Made by a program: the position numbers and the translations under genes. 64,000 nucleotides of DNA, taken from positions 46,093 to 110,092 of the forward strand of contig JBAQMZ010000013.1 in assembly GCA_049303315.1 (NCBI GenBank), in the 5' to 3' direction. Below are positions 41,841 through 50,186 of this stretch, piece by piece; within the stretch, counting starts at the first letter, position 1; the number at the start of each line of letters is the position of its first letter. Below the pieces are notes generated by a model. It did not search any database, had not been told where the DNA came from, and saw only the letters and a list, made by a program, of their open reading frames with translations. The DNA is from Methanoperedens sp049303315. GTDB lineage: Archaea; Halobacteriota; Methanosarcinia; Methanosarcinales; Methanoperedenaceae.

Positions 41841-42140
41841 ATGGAGCTTGCGGAAGGTTTTGTTAAGGGCATGAATTATGAGCAATTTGTCAATGATGCA
41901 AAGACAAACCATGCGGTCATAAGGTGCATTGAGATTATGGGTGAAGCTGCCAAACATGTGCCAGAGGATTTTCGCGAAAAATACCCTGAAATTCCCTGGA
42001 AAGACATAGCAGGAATGAGGGATAAAATAATCCATTTATATTTCAAGGTGAGCCTTGAGAAAGTATGGCTGGTACTTAAAGAGGATATACCAGGATTAAA
42101 ACCGCGCATCCAAAAAATGTTGGGAGATATGGAAAATTGA
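41841..42140 (+). CDS. hepT: HEPN-family toxin (HepT), start codon unclear
   Basis: A 99-residue protein from the first ATG. CIEIMGEAAKHVPEDF and RDKIIHLYFKVSLEKVW carry the HEPN RNase motif, R-x4-H with the following tyrosine. The usual HepT N-terminus (KRDLTIYIRDIFENMEL) is encoded in frame upstream from 41799, but at the expected start position there is ATA (41796-41798) rather than ATG. Either a non-standard start is used, or a start mutation has removed 15 residues. Paired with the MNT antitoxin just before it, it would be a ribonuclease toxin. Confidence 0.85.
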   Translation: MELAEGFVKGMNYEQFVNDAKTNHAVIRCIEIMGEAAKHVPEDFREKYPEIPWKDIAGMRDKIIHLYFKVSLEKVWLVLKEDIPGLKPRIQKMLGDMEN

Positions 42141-42163
42141 GGCGCATTAGGTTATAAGTCTCA

Positions 42164-42394
42164 TCAAGAAACCCCAGATTCATAGTGTTCTCTCAACGAC
42201 CTCTTTATGATTTTATCCATTTCCATAGCGTCTTTTTCTGTGAATTCACTCTTTTCGAGGATTTTATCCAGTAAATTGAGCTTCATGGCATATTCCCACA
42301 TTGCCCTGCGGGCGATTTCACTCCATTTTATCTCTTTATGTGATTTTATTATGTCGTAGAGGTCGTTTGGCACCGATAAGGTCATGGTAGGCAT
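42164..42394 (-). CDS. Ribbon-helix-helix (CopG/VapB-type) protein
   Basis: A 76-residue protein: PTMTLSVPNDLYDIIKSHKE is the strand and first helix of a ribbon-helix-helix domain, followed by WSEIARRAMWEYAMKL and a charged helical tail. Such proteins are DNA-binding antitoxins. GGTGATAAA before the ATG at 42394 sets the start. No partner toxin is seen next to it on the same strand, so it appears solitary; it is convergent with hepT. Confidence 0.8.
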   Translation of the reverse strand: MPTMTLSVPNDLYDIIKSHKEIKWSEIARRAMWEYAMKLNLLDKILEKSEFTEKDAMEMDKIIKRSLREHYESGVS

Positions 42395-42640
42395 TTTATC
42401 ACCATGATAAATTATGTGTGTATACATATTTATGTTTAAGTGTTAATTCAGCGAGATAGATTGTATGGTTCATCGCAAGAAAGATGAAAAATGCTAAGCC
42501 TGAGTTGCGCCTCCGCGGTGAGTTCTATATCTCACACAACATACCCGATAGAAATTTATATTAAGTTAACAGCCCCCTAAACCCATACGAAAGTATTATC
42601 CAATAAACTGTCCTATTGAAAACCCCAAGTTTTCATCATA

Positions 42641-42679
42641 ACCCCCGGATTTGAATACGGGGTCTCCCGGAGAAAAAAG
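42641..42679 (+). promoter_or_regulatory. Two hairpins covering the cfbD ribosome-binding site
   Basis: CCCCG (42643-42647) pairs with CGGGG (42658-42662) over a ten-base loop, and TCTC-CCG-GAGA (42663-42673) forms a small second stem. The Shine-Dalgarno GGAG at 42669-42672, seven bases before the cfbD ATG, is inside the second stem, so folding could limit translation. The rest of the 285-base gap from 42395 shows no gene. Confidence 0.4.
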
Positions 42680-43801
42680 ATGCCTGTAAAAAAAGAAAAA
42701 GAACCTCTTATAATGCACCCGCGCCCGAGCTCGATTGTTGCAGCGCTTTACACTTTACGTGACCTTGACACCGATGTCGTGATACTTCACGGTCCTCCCG
42801 GATGCAGCTTCAAGCATGCCCGGCTTCTTGAAGAGGACGGCATGAGAGTTGTCACAACATCGCTTGACGAATCGGGATTCGTATTCGGGGGGCACGACGC
42901 CCTTGTCGAAGTGCTTGAAAAGGTTATCGAGCGATTCAATCCCAAACGCATCGGCATCGTAGGAACATGCGCAAGCATGATAATCGGTGAAGAACTGCAT
43001 GAGGCTGTTACCGAAGTCCAGCCTGACGTGCCTGTTATCGAGGTTGAAGTGCATGCAGGCTACAGGGATAATACAAAAGGGGTTATTATGGCGCTTGAGT
43101 CCGCACTTGCCTGCGGGATTATCAGCGAGGCAGAATTCGAGAGGCAAAAGTCGCTCCTGAAAGAAGCCACCCTGGTTGAAAAACGCCACGGGGCTGCAAG
43201 CAAGGAATATCTTGAACCGAGCAGGGGGGATTTGAAATATAAGGTGGCTGAAAGGCTGCTTGAGCTTATGAAACAGGGGAAAAAGGGTCTCAATATACTC
43301 AATGCCAAGAAAGAGACCGCGTTCATGTTCGCGGATATCAACCTTGCAGTCGCGCAGACGGCTGAAAAGCTCGGCAAAAGCTCAAACATCGTGAACATGG
43401 CTAACCTTGATGAAAACCTGGGTCTTCCCAAGAACAGGAGAAATGCCCGCGAAATTCAGGACGACTTGAAGCAGAAAGGGATGAAACTGCATCATATCAT
43501 CGGAGGGCTTGATGAATACCCGGTAGCGGGAAATAAGGCGAGTGAGATAATCGGCGAAAAATATTCGGATTATGATTTTGCAGTAATAACGGGTGTACCC
43601 CATGCGCTTCCTATGGATAACATAAAGAATATGGAATTATTCTCTATCACGAACGGGCCGCGCCAGGTAGTGCCGTTAAAAGAAATGGGACACAAGCACG
43701 TTGTGGTTGAAATCGACCTGCATCCCAAGACGCTCGGGGTAAGCCACATTGTAGAGTCGGAATTCGGGGCGACGCTCCGGGAGATGAGCAAAAATGCCTA
43801 A
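42680..43801 (+). CDS. cfbD: CfbD, Ni-sirohydrochlorin a,c-diamide reductive cyclase catalytic subunit
   Basis: A 373-residue nitrogenase-MoFe-like protein. HGPPGCSFKHARLL contains the cluster-ligating cysteine, followed by VVTTSLDESGFVFGGHDALVEVLE, which is highly typical of CfbD (formerly NflD), and GIVGTCASMIIGEEL. With CfbC it carries out the six-electron reduction and gamma-lactam ring formation that give 15,17(3)-seco-F430-17(3)-acid, the late step of coenzyme F430 synthesis. F430 is the cofactor of methyl-coenzyme M reductase, so the gene marks a methanogen or methanotroph. Overlaps cfbC by eight bases. Confidence 0.95.
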   Translation: MPVKKEKEPLIMHPRPSSIVAALYTLRDLDTDVVILHGPPGCSFKHARLLEEDGMRVVTTSLDESGFVFGGHDALVEVLEKVIERFNPKRIGIVGTCASMIIGEELHEAVTEVQPDVPVIEVEVHAGYRDNTKGVIMALESALACGIISEAEFERQKSLLKEATLVEKRHGAASKEYLEPSRGDLKYKVAERLLELMKQGKKGLNILNAKKETAFMFADINLAVAQTAEKLGKSSNIVNMANLDENLGLPKNRRNAREIQDDLKQKGMKLHHIIGGLDEYPVAGNKASEIIGEKYSDYDFAVITGVPHALPMDNIKNMELFSITNGPRQVVPLKEMGHKHVVVEIDLHPKTLGVSHIVESEFGATLREMSKNA

Positions 43802-44585
43802 GCAAATCGCCATCTACGGAAAAGGCGGCATCGGGAAATCAAGCACAGCCTCAAATGTCGCAGCAGCGTGCGCCGACGACGGCTACCGCGTCACAATAAT
43901 AGGATGCGACCCCAAGAGTGACTCATCCATCACGTTACTTCGCGGCAGGCGCATCCCCACGATTATGGACTTGATGCGCGAGGGTATGGACATAAAGGAA
44001 GAGGATATCGTATTCAATGGGTATAAGGGTGTCAAATGCGTTGAAATCGGGGGTCCGGAGCCGGGAATAGGATGCGCCGGAAGAGGCATTATTGTGGCAA
44101 TAAGCCTGCTTAAGAAAATTTCAAAAGCGATAGAGGATACCGATCTTGTTATATACGATGTGCCAGGCGATATCGTGTGCGGCGGGTTCGTTGCTCCTGT
44201 GAAGAAGGGGCTTGTGAACGAAGCTTATGTGCTTACATCAGGCGAATATATGCCGCTATATGCTGCCAATAATATCTGCAAAGGACTTTCGCGCCTTGAG
44301 ATGACGTTAAACGGCGTTATCTGCAACTCCCGCGGCGCTTTGAATGAGGAAAACATTGTCAGCGAGTTCGCAAAGGAAATCGGAAGCCAGTTGCTTGCAT
44401 TTATCCCGAAGGATGTTCTTGTGCAGACATGCGAAAGAGAAGGTTTTTCAGTAATTGAAAAGGCGCCAGATTCCGATATTGCCGGGGTTTACCGCAAACT
44501 TGCGCACAGTATTATGACAAGAAATGAAGGAAAAATCCCCGTGCCGCTTGATGATATCAGGTTGAGAGAGTTGACGAGGATATAA
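43794..44585 (+). CDS. cfbC: CfbC, NifH-like reductase for F430 synthesis
   Basis: A 263-residue nitrogenase-reductase-like ATPase. Walker A is YGKGGIGKSSTASN, and cluster-ligating cysteines lie in GIGCAGRGII and GDIVCGGFVAP. It docks on CfbD and feeds it electrons with ATP hydrolysis. Pairing with cfbD, with eight bases of overlap, distinguishes it from true nif or bch reductases. Normal length and all key residues present. Confidence 0.95.
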   Translation: MPKQIAIYGKGGIGKSSTASNVAAACADDGYRVTIIGCDPKSDSSITLLRGRRIPTIMDLMREGMDIKEEDIVFNGYKGVKCVEIGGPEPGIGCAGRGIIVAISLLKKISKAIEDTDLVIYDVPGDIVCGGFVAPVKKGLVNEAYVLTSGEYMPLYAANNICKGLSRLEMTLNGVICNSRGALNEENIVSEFAKEIGSQLLAFIPKDVLVQTCEREGFSVIEKAPDSDIAGVYRKLAHSIMTRNEGKIPVPLDDIRLRELTRI

Positions 44586-44673
44586 TAAATAGTATGGGGT
44601 AAATTAGGAATATGAATTAACATATGTAAAAAGCGAGCAATGATGATTCGGGTTAGACAAAATCTATGAGGAG

Positions 44674-45006
44674 ATGAACCAGACTAAAATGGACATTATA
44701 AAAATACAGGAAGCAATAAAGAAAGGGGGGGTAAACATCAGTGAACATGCAGATGAGGAACTGGAAAATGATGCAATCGAGGATAATGACCTGTATTATT
44801 CGGTGCTACACGGTGAGGTTATAGAGGATTACGCTGACGACAAACCATTTCCGAGCTGTTTAATATGCGGCATGGATAAAAACAATAAGCCAATTCATAG
44901 CGTCTGGGCATATTCAGATAAGCATAAAATTGCAGTTCTTGTAACTGCGTATATACCATACCCGGAAAAGTGGATAAATTATAAAACAAGAAAACCTAAG
45001 AGGTGA
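44674..45006 (+). CDS. DUF4258 protein, probable toxin of a type II module
   Basis: A 110-residue protein of the DUF4258 family: NISEHADEELENDAIEDNDLY, GEVIEDYADDKPFPSCLI and HSVWAYSDKHKIAVLVTAY. The family has a RelE/BrnT-like fold and usually precedes a YgiT/MqsA-type antitoxin, as it does here with four bases between. It would act on RNA or ribosomes. The GAGGAG before its ATG at 44674 is unusually close, so the start could be the ATG at 44689. Confidence 0.82.
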   Translation: MNQTKMDIIKIQEAIKKGGVNISEHADEELENDAIEDNDLYYSVLHGEVIEDYADDKPFPSCLICGMDKNNKPIHSVWAYSDKHKIAVLVTAYIPYPEKWINYKTRKPKR

Positions 45007-45010
45007 TAAT

Positions 45011-45268
45011 ATGAAAAAGATAATTCCAGTCTGTCCTAACTGCGGCGGCGAAGTGATAGAGAAAAAAGTAGAGAAGCTTGTTAAAGGTGGCTGCAATGCG
45101 GCTGTACTTACCGTGGAGGCTGGCGTATGCATAAAATGCGGTGAGCGCTACTACACAAAAGAGACTCACGAAAAGATGCAGAAGATCAGAAAAGAGCTTG
45201 AGCATGGGTCTACCAGAAATTACCGTTTAATCGGGCATACGTATGCGTATGAAAAGCTGATAGCATGA
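45011..45268 (+). CDS. YgiT/MqsA-type zinc-finger antitoxin
   Basis: An 85-residue protein. PVCPNCGGEVIEKKVEKLVKGG and AGVCIKCGERYYTKET supply two CxxC pairs for the zinc site of YgiT/MqsA-type proteins. The C-terminal helix would bind DNA or the toxin. AGGTGATAAT is its ribosome-binding site. With the DUF4258 gene it forms a toxin-antitoxin pair wedged between cfbC and cfbB. Confidence 0.85.
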   Translation: MKKIIPVCPNCGGEVIEKKVEKLVKGGCNAAVLTVEAGVCIKCGERYYTKETHEKMQKIRKELEHGSTRNYRLIGHTYAYEKLIA

Positions 45269-45366
45269 AAGATATAGGCGTGTGGTATTGTTCATATTTT
45301 TAGAAAAGAGGGGGAATAAAGGGATAAGAACAATGAATCGCACAACCGCAGATGAACGCCCAGAGT

Positions 45367-45463
45367 CACGCCTCTGGAGGGCGTGTCCACGTATCGCGAA
45401 GCGATACGTGTTGTATGGAAGTCGAGAACCGTTAGGTTTCGGTCTGAGAACCCGCAGGGTTTC
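45367..45463 (+). repeat. Tandem-hairpin element directly before cfbB
   Basis: Four stem-loops follow one another in 97 bases: CACGCC/GGCGTG (45367-45385), a perfect 10-base-pair stem CACGTATCGC/GCGATACGTG with a GAA loop (45388-45410), GAACC/GGTTTC (45426-45440) and GAACCC/GGGTTTC (45448-45463). The last two are a near-repeat of each other (GAGAACC...GGTTTCGG). The element ends four bases before the cfbB ATG. Such clustered short hairpins look like a dispersed intergenic repeat. Confidence 0.7.
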
Positions 45464-45466
45464 GGC

Positions 45467-46921
45467 ATGATGAACGCAGATTTAACGAAAACACTTGATA
45501 TTCCCCGTATCCTCATTGCCGGAGACCGCTCCTCAGCCGGAAAAACCACAATCTCAATCGGCATTATGTCGGTGTTGCGGGATATGGGATATAAGGTGCA
45601 GCCATTCAAGGTTGGGCTTGATTTTATCGACCCGAGTTACCACACTGAGGTAACGGGCAGGCATTCCCGCAACCTTGACGGTTATTTAATGTCCGAGCCT
45701 GCTGTGAAGGAAGTGTTTTCACATGCTAATGAGGGGGCTGATATTGCAGTTATCGAGGGCGTGCGCGGACTTTTCGAGGGGCTTGAGGCTACAAGCGATA
45801 TCGGAAGTACAGCCCAGATAGCCAAGATATTAAAATGCCCTGTCATTCTTGTCATCAACGCTAGGAGCATTACAAGGAGCACGGCAGCTCTTGTTTCGGG
45901 ATATAAGAATTTTGACCTTGAGGTGAATGTTGCCGGGGTAATACTGAATAACATCGGCAGCGGGCGCCATGGTGAAAAGGCGAGGACTGCAATCGAGACA
46001 TATACCCGTACGCCTGTTATCGGAGAAATCCCCCGCAACGATTCCATGAAAATTTCGATGCGGCATCTCGGATTGATTCCTGCAATGGAGGGGAGGCGAA
46101 GGCTTGCTGATTTTGATGAAAACCTGGGCAGGATAAAGACTATTATTAAAGAAGGGATTGATATCAATAAATTCATATCAGTTGCTGAATCGTCAGAACC
46201 CCTTCCAAAACCCAAAGAAAATATTTTCAAGGTACAATCCCTGAAAAAGAAGGTTAGAATCGGGGTGGCGCTGGATGAGGCATTTAATTTCTATTACCGG
46301 GATAACCTCGAACTGCTTGAGCTTGCCGGGGCTGAACTTGTTTATTTCAGCCCTGTAAACGACTCAGTCATGCCTGAGGTGGATGGATTGTACATCGGCG
46401 GCGGATATCCTGAATTGTTTGCGCATGAACTTGAAGATAATATCTCCATGCGGGAATCCATCAAACAGGCTTCATCTGAAGGGCTGCCAATCTATGCAGA
46501 GTGCGGCGGACTTATGTACCTGACGCAGGAAATCACGACAGATGTACCAGGAAGCGGGAACTACCACATGGCTGACATGCAGGGCGGCACTTTTGCGATG
46601 GTCGGGGCTATTCCGGGAAGGACATTGATGGGGCACAAAAGGGTTGTGAGTTACAACGTGGGCAGTTTTGTGAAAGATAACGTGATTGGCAAAGCCGGCG
46701 CCTCGTTTATCGGGCATGAATTCCACCATTCAGAGATAATTGATATTCCCGAAGATACAACATTCGCTATCAGGCTTACGCGCGGAACGGGAATCAAGGG
46801 CGAGCTTGACGGCATACTTGTGAATAATACTCTTGCCGCTTATGCGCACCTTCATGCGGCTTCTTATACCGGTTTTGCGAGGTCGTTTGTTGATTTTTGC
46901 AGTAAAAAGCGGAAAATCTGA
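45467..46921 (+). CDS. cfbB: CfbB, Ni-sirohydrochlorin a,c-diamide synthase (CbiA family)
   Basis: A 484-residue amidotransferase. The N-terminal P-loop domain begins IPRILIAGDRSSAGKTTISIG, and the C-terminal class I glutaminase-like domain has YAECGGLMYLT with the nucleophilic cysteine and GHEFHHSE. CfbB amidates the a- and c-acetate side chains of Ni-sirohydrochlorin with glutamine and ATP. Homologous CbiA does the same to cobyrinate; nearness to cfbDC favours CfbB. Start is uncertain: ATG 45467 or 45470 lies immediately after the hairpin element without a ribosome-binding site, and about the first ten residues are not family-like. Confidence 0.88.
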   Translation: MMNADLTKTLDIPRILIAGDRSSAGKTTISIGIMSVLRDMGYKVQPFKVGLDFIDPSYHTEVTGRHSRNLDGYLMSEPAVKEVFSHANEGADIAVIEGVRGLFEGLEATSDIGSTAQIAKILKCPVILVINARSITRSTAALVSGYKNFDLEVNVAGVILNNIGSGRHGEKARTAIETYTRTPVIGEIPRNDSMKISMRHLGLIPAMEGRRRLADFDENLGRIKTIIKEGIDINKFISVAESSEPLPKPKENIFKVQSLKKKVRIGVALDEAFNFYYRDNLELLELAGAELVYFSPVNDSVMPEVDGLYIGGGYPELFAHELEDNISMRESIKQASSEGLPIYAECGGLMYLTQEITTDVPGSGNYHMADMQGGTFAMVGAIPGRTLMGHKRVVSYNVGSFVKDNVIGKAGASFIGHEFHHSEIIDIPEDTTFAIRLTRGTGIKGELDGILVNNTLAAYAHLHAASYTGFARSFVDFCSKKRKI

Positions 46922-46957
46922 AAAGAATTATATACATACTATGACTTCATTTAGTCG

Positions 46958-48583
46958 ATGAAGAAAGGACATTTTATCCTGTTAATCATATTATTTTTGA
47001 TTTCCGTTACATCAGCATTCTATTTTTTTGATATTATCGACTTTCCCGGCCTTGAATTACTCCCATATTATGCCGGGTCTTCGTTGCTGAGAATGGGTTT
47101 TGCTTATTTCTTTGCCCTTTGTTTTGCCCTCTCGTACGGCTATATTGCAGCAACAAATACGAATGCAAGAAAAATAATGATGCCTGTTCTTGACATTCTC
47201 CAATCTGTCCCGATACTCGGGTTCTTCCCGGCTGCCGTTCTTTTTTTTATCGGTCTTATACCGGGCAGGACAGGGGTTGAGTTCGCCGCTGTTTTTCTCA
47301 TCTTTACAAGCATGGCATGGAACATGGCTTTCGGAGTTTACGAATCCCTGACTACCATCCCCAAAGAACTCATTGAAGCGGCAGATAGTTTCGGGCTTCG
47401 CGGCTGGCAGCGTCTTGAAAGCCTTACGCTTCCCGCCTGCGTCCCGAAACTGGTTTACAACAGCATTGTATCATGGTCAGTGGGCTGGTTCTTTTTAGTG
47501 GCATCGGAGATTATTTCGGCAGGGTCGGAAACGTACAAACTTCCGGGGATTGGAAGCTTCCTGATAGATACGACATATTCGGGGAAAATTGCCCTGATGC
47601 TTGTCGGATTATCCGTCCTGGTAATTATCATACTTTTACTTGAATTATTTATCTGGAAACCCATGCAGTCATGGGCTGACAAATATAACTATGAATATGC
47701 GGGTGAAAAAAAACCGGGCGAGTTCATTTTCAATACGCGGATAATCAAATATTTATTCCGTTCTATTTTCGAGCTTTTCTCAAAAATAATGGTTTCATTG
47801 TATATAATATTCCATAAGCATAAATTGATTAAGAGAACTTTAAAATTCGTGGGGCATCTTATTCTAATTTCAGCCATTGCATATATTGCATATACTTTTA
47901 TTGTTTTAATTACCAAAATCCTGCTAAATATACCGGATGAGGCTTATTCTATTCCGCTTGCCATTGTGTATTCATTCCTCAGGTTAAGCGTAGCGTATGT
48001 GATTTGTATCTTATGGACTGTTCCGGCTGCCGTTTATATTGCAGGAAACAAAAAAGCGTCATCGTATCTCATGCCGGTTATGGAAGTTGCCGCATCTATC
48101 CCTGCTATCGCGCTTTTTCCAGCTATGGTGGTTATTTTCATAAGATACGGCAGCCTGGATATTGCGGCTATTATCCTCATACTTCTGGGTATGCAGTGGT
48201 ACCTGCTTTTTAATATGATAGCTGGAGTGAAATCGATACCTAAAGACGTAGATACTGTCGCAGCGTCTTTCGGGATAAAAGGGAAGCTATACTGGAAAAA
48301 AATTCTCCTGCCTGCCATATTCCCATCATTTATTACAGGAAGCATTACGGCATGGGGCGGGGGGTGGAACACATTGATCGTGGCTGAGTATATTGTCTTT
48401 AAAGGGAAGGAGTATCACCTGTTCGGCATAGGATACCTGCTTGACAGGGCAACATTCCAGTCGCCGGATTCGAGCATGGTCATGTTATCGGTGCTGGGTA
48501 TGGCTGTAACTATTATATTCCTTAACAGGCTTATATGGCAGCCAATGTACAGGAAAGCGCTGGCAAAATATAAATTCGATTAG
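46958..48583 (+). CDS. ABC importer permease with two fused transmembrane domains
   Basis: A 541-residue membrane protein containing two BPD-type permease units. Each carries an EAA-like loop: ELIEAADSFGLRGWQRLESLTLPA in the first half and VDTVAASFGIKGKLYWKKILLPA in the second (quoted in parts). This is the nitrate/sulfonate/taurine (NitT/TauT) permease class, here as a tandem fusion. The ATPase follows after eight bases. No substrate-binding protein is seen, so substrate is unknown. Confidence 0.88.
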   Translation: MKKGHFILLIILFLISVTSAFYFFDIIDFPGLELLPYYAGSSLLRMGFAYFFALCFALSYGYIAATNTNARKIMMPVLDILQSVPILGFFPAAVLFFIGLIPGRTGVEFAAVFLIFTSMAWNMAFGVYESLTTIPKELIEAADSFGLRGWQRLESLTLPACVPKLVYNSIVSWSVGWFFLVASEIISAGSETYKLPGIGSFLIDTTYSGKIALMLVGLSVLVIIILLLELFIWKPMQSWADKYNYEYAGEKKPGEFIFNTRIIKYLFRSIFELFSKIMVSLYIIFHKHKLIKRTLKFVGHLILISAIAYIAYTFIVLITKILLNIPDEAYSIPLAIVYSFLRLSVAYVICILWTVPAAVYIAGNKKASSYLMPVMEVAASIPAIALFPAMVVIFIRYGSLDIAAIILILLGMQWYLLFNMIAGVKSIPKDVDTVAASFGIKGKLYWKKILLPAIFPSFITGSITAWGGGWNTLIVAEYIVFKGKEYHLFGIGYLLDRATFQSPDSSMVMLSVLGMAVTIIFLNRLIWQPMYRKALAKYKFD

Positions 48584-48591
48584 AGGCACCG

Positions 48592-49335
48592 ATGCTTGCT
48601 GAAATAAAAAATGTATCAAAGACCTATGAATCGGACGGTAATAAGATACAGGTTCTCGATAATATTAGTTTCACAGTGGAAGATAACGATTTTATATGCA
48701 TTGTAGGTCCGTCTGGATGCGGGAAAAGCACTCTTTTGAGAATAATCGTGGGACTTGAAAAACCCACATCCGGGGAAGTTCTTTTTAAAGGCGAAGTGAT
48801 TGCGCCGGATAACCCGAAGGTGGCCATGGTTTTCCAGAATTTCGCCCTTTTTCCATGGCTCACTGTCAAAGAAAATATTGAGCTTGTGCTCGAATCAAGA
48901 AAACACGGGGAAGAAGCTGAAAAGGTCGCCTGTAAATATATCAAAGCGGTGGGTCTTGATAATTTTGAAAGGGTTTATCCGCGGGAACTCTCAGGCGGCA
49001 TGAAGCAGAGGGTCGGGTTCGCGCGGGCGCTGGCTGTGGAACCGGTATTATTATGCATGGACGAGCCGTTCTCATCGCTTGACGCACTCACATCCCAGAA
49101 CTTAAAAGACGAACTACTGATGCTCTGGGCTGATGCCAGCATGCCGCCTGATGCGGTAATCATGGTGACGCATAATGTGGAGGAAGCTGTTTACATGGCT
49201 AACCGCATAATCATTCTTTCACCCCGGCCGGGAAAAATCGTTGCGGATTTAAAGATCGAATTGGAAAGACCGCGCAACAGGAAAGACCCTGAATTCTATC
49301 GATGGGTTGATAAAGTGTATTCGCTAATAGTATAG
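48592..49335 (+). CDS. ABC importer ATP-binding protein (NitT/TauT type)
   Basis: A 247-residue ATPase with Walker A GPSGCGKST, Q-loop VFQNFALFPWLTV, signature LSGGMKQRVGFARAL, Walker B LLCMDEPFSSLD and switch VTHNVEEAVYMAN. It powers the fused permease encoded upstream. A separate C-terminal accessory domain, often fused to this ATPase class, is encoded by the next gene eight bases later. Confidence 0.92.
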   Translation: MLAEIKNVSKTYESDGNKIQVLDNISFTVEDNDFICIVGPSGCGKSTLLRIIVGLEKPTSGEVLFKGEVIAPDNPKVAMVFQNFALFPWLTVKENIELVLESRKHGEEAEKVACKYIKAVGLDNFERVYPRELSGGMKQRVGFARALAVEPVLLCMDEPFSSLDALTSQNLKDELLMLWADASMPPDAVIMVTHNVEEAVYMANRIIILSPRPGKIVADLKIELERPRNRKDPEFYRWVDKVYSLIV

Positions 49336-49342
49336 GTAATAC

Positions 49343-49813
49343 ATGATTTTCCCGAAAGCAACAATCAGTGAAATAGTAGGACTCCTTGAGGTGGTCAACG
49401 ATTCCGGCGGCATAGAAGATGCTGCCCGCCTAGCCGCTGATTTTGACCTTGAGCTCGATGAGATACTCCCGTCAATAGACGGCGCCGAATTGCTCGGTTT
49501 TGTCAGGGTGGCTGACGGCAATATCGAATTGACCGCAGACGCCAGGAACCTCCTTGAAACAGGTATCAGGGACAGGAAAAAAATCATCAGGGATAAAGTT
49601 GCAGGCGTTGGGATAATAAAAGAACTCACAAGTAAGCTCATGGAATCTGATGAACGCAAAATCAGCAAAAAAGAGACCTTGAAATTCCTCCAGGACAAGA
49701 TTGCTACTGCTGATATCGAGAGTTATTTCAGGATAATAATCAACTGGACAAGACATGCAGGGTTAATTGGCTATAACAGTGATTCCGAAGAAATTTGTCT
49801 TATGTCAAAATAA
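49343..49813 (+). CDS. AAA-associated domain protein of the ABC importer
   Basis: A 156-residue protein matching the AAA_assoc_C domain: VGLLEVVNDSGGIEDAARLAADF, EILPSIDGAELLGFV, and RKIIRDKVAGVGIIKELT. In many bacteria and archaea this domain is fused to the C-terminus of NitT/TauT-like ATPases; here it is an independent gene, eight bases after the ATPase stop. The winged-helix-like fold suggests control of transport or transcription according to substrate. Confidence 0.85.
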   Translation: MIFPKATISEIVGLLEVVNDSGGIEDAARLAADFDLELDEILPSIDGAELLGFVRVADGNIELTADARNLLETGIRDRKKIIRDKVAGVGIIKELTSKLMESDERKISKKETLKFLQDKIATADIESYFRIIINWTRHAGLIGYNSDSEEICLMSK

Positions 49814-49876
49814 ATAAGATAAATCTGGATTTTGCGTGCAAAGATTTAAGTAATGAGGTAAATTAATATATGATAT

Positions 49877-50185
49877 ATGATTGGAACGCCAGAATTGATA
49901 TTGATTTTGATTATTGCCTTATTTTTATTCGGACCGACGAAACTCCCTGAATTGGCCCGCTCACTGGGTAAAGCCGCGGGGGAATTCAAGAAAGCCCAGG
50001 TAGAAACTGAATTTGAGCTAAAGCGTCTCGATAAACCAATAACTGAAAGAGACACAAAAATCCATAATTTAGCAATAGAACTTGGGTTGAATGCAGAGAA
50101 TAAGACAACGGAACAGCTTATTGAAGAAATCCGGTCAATAATTAAATCCGGGAAAGCTTCACCGGAAAAAAAAGCGAGCGTTTGA
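49877..50185 (+). CDS. tatA: TatA/E-type translocase subunit with long tail, copy 1 of a tandem pair
   Basis: A 102-residue protein. One membrane helix (residues 5-20) and the amphipathic motif FGPTKLPELARSLGKAAGEFKKAQ are TatA-like. The tail includes DTKIHNLAIELGLNAENKTTEQLIEEI, a short helical unit that recurs in the next gene. The following tatA starts one base after this stop. Confidence 0.9.
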   Translation: MIGTPELILILIIALFLFGPTKLPELARSLGKAAGEFKKAQVETEFELKRLDKPITERDTKIHNLAIELGLNAENKTTEQLIEEIRSIIKSGKASPEKKASV

Positions 50186-50186
50186 T

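Noticed and set aside
42164..42427. RHH protein as antitoxin of the HEPN gene
   Set aside because: It is on the opposite strand and convergent; the MNT gene is the obvious partner of the HEPN protein.
43794..44585. Nitrogenase iron protein NifH
   Set aside because: The neighbouring catalytic protein is CfbD-like and no nifD, nifK or nifE is present.
45367..45463. CRISPR array
   Set aside because: The repeats are short hairpins of different sequence without regular spacing or unique spacers.
45467..46921. Cobyrinate a,c-diamide synthase CbiA for cobalamin, possibly serving HgcA
   Set aside because: The family is shared, but proximity to cfbD and cfbC favours CfbB; no other cobalamin genes are in the window.
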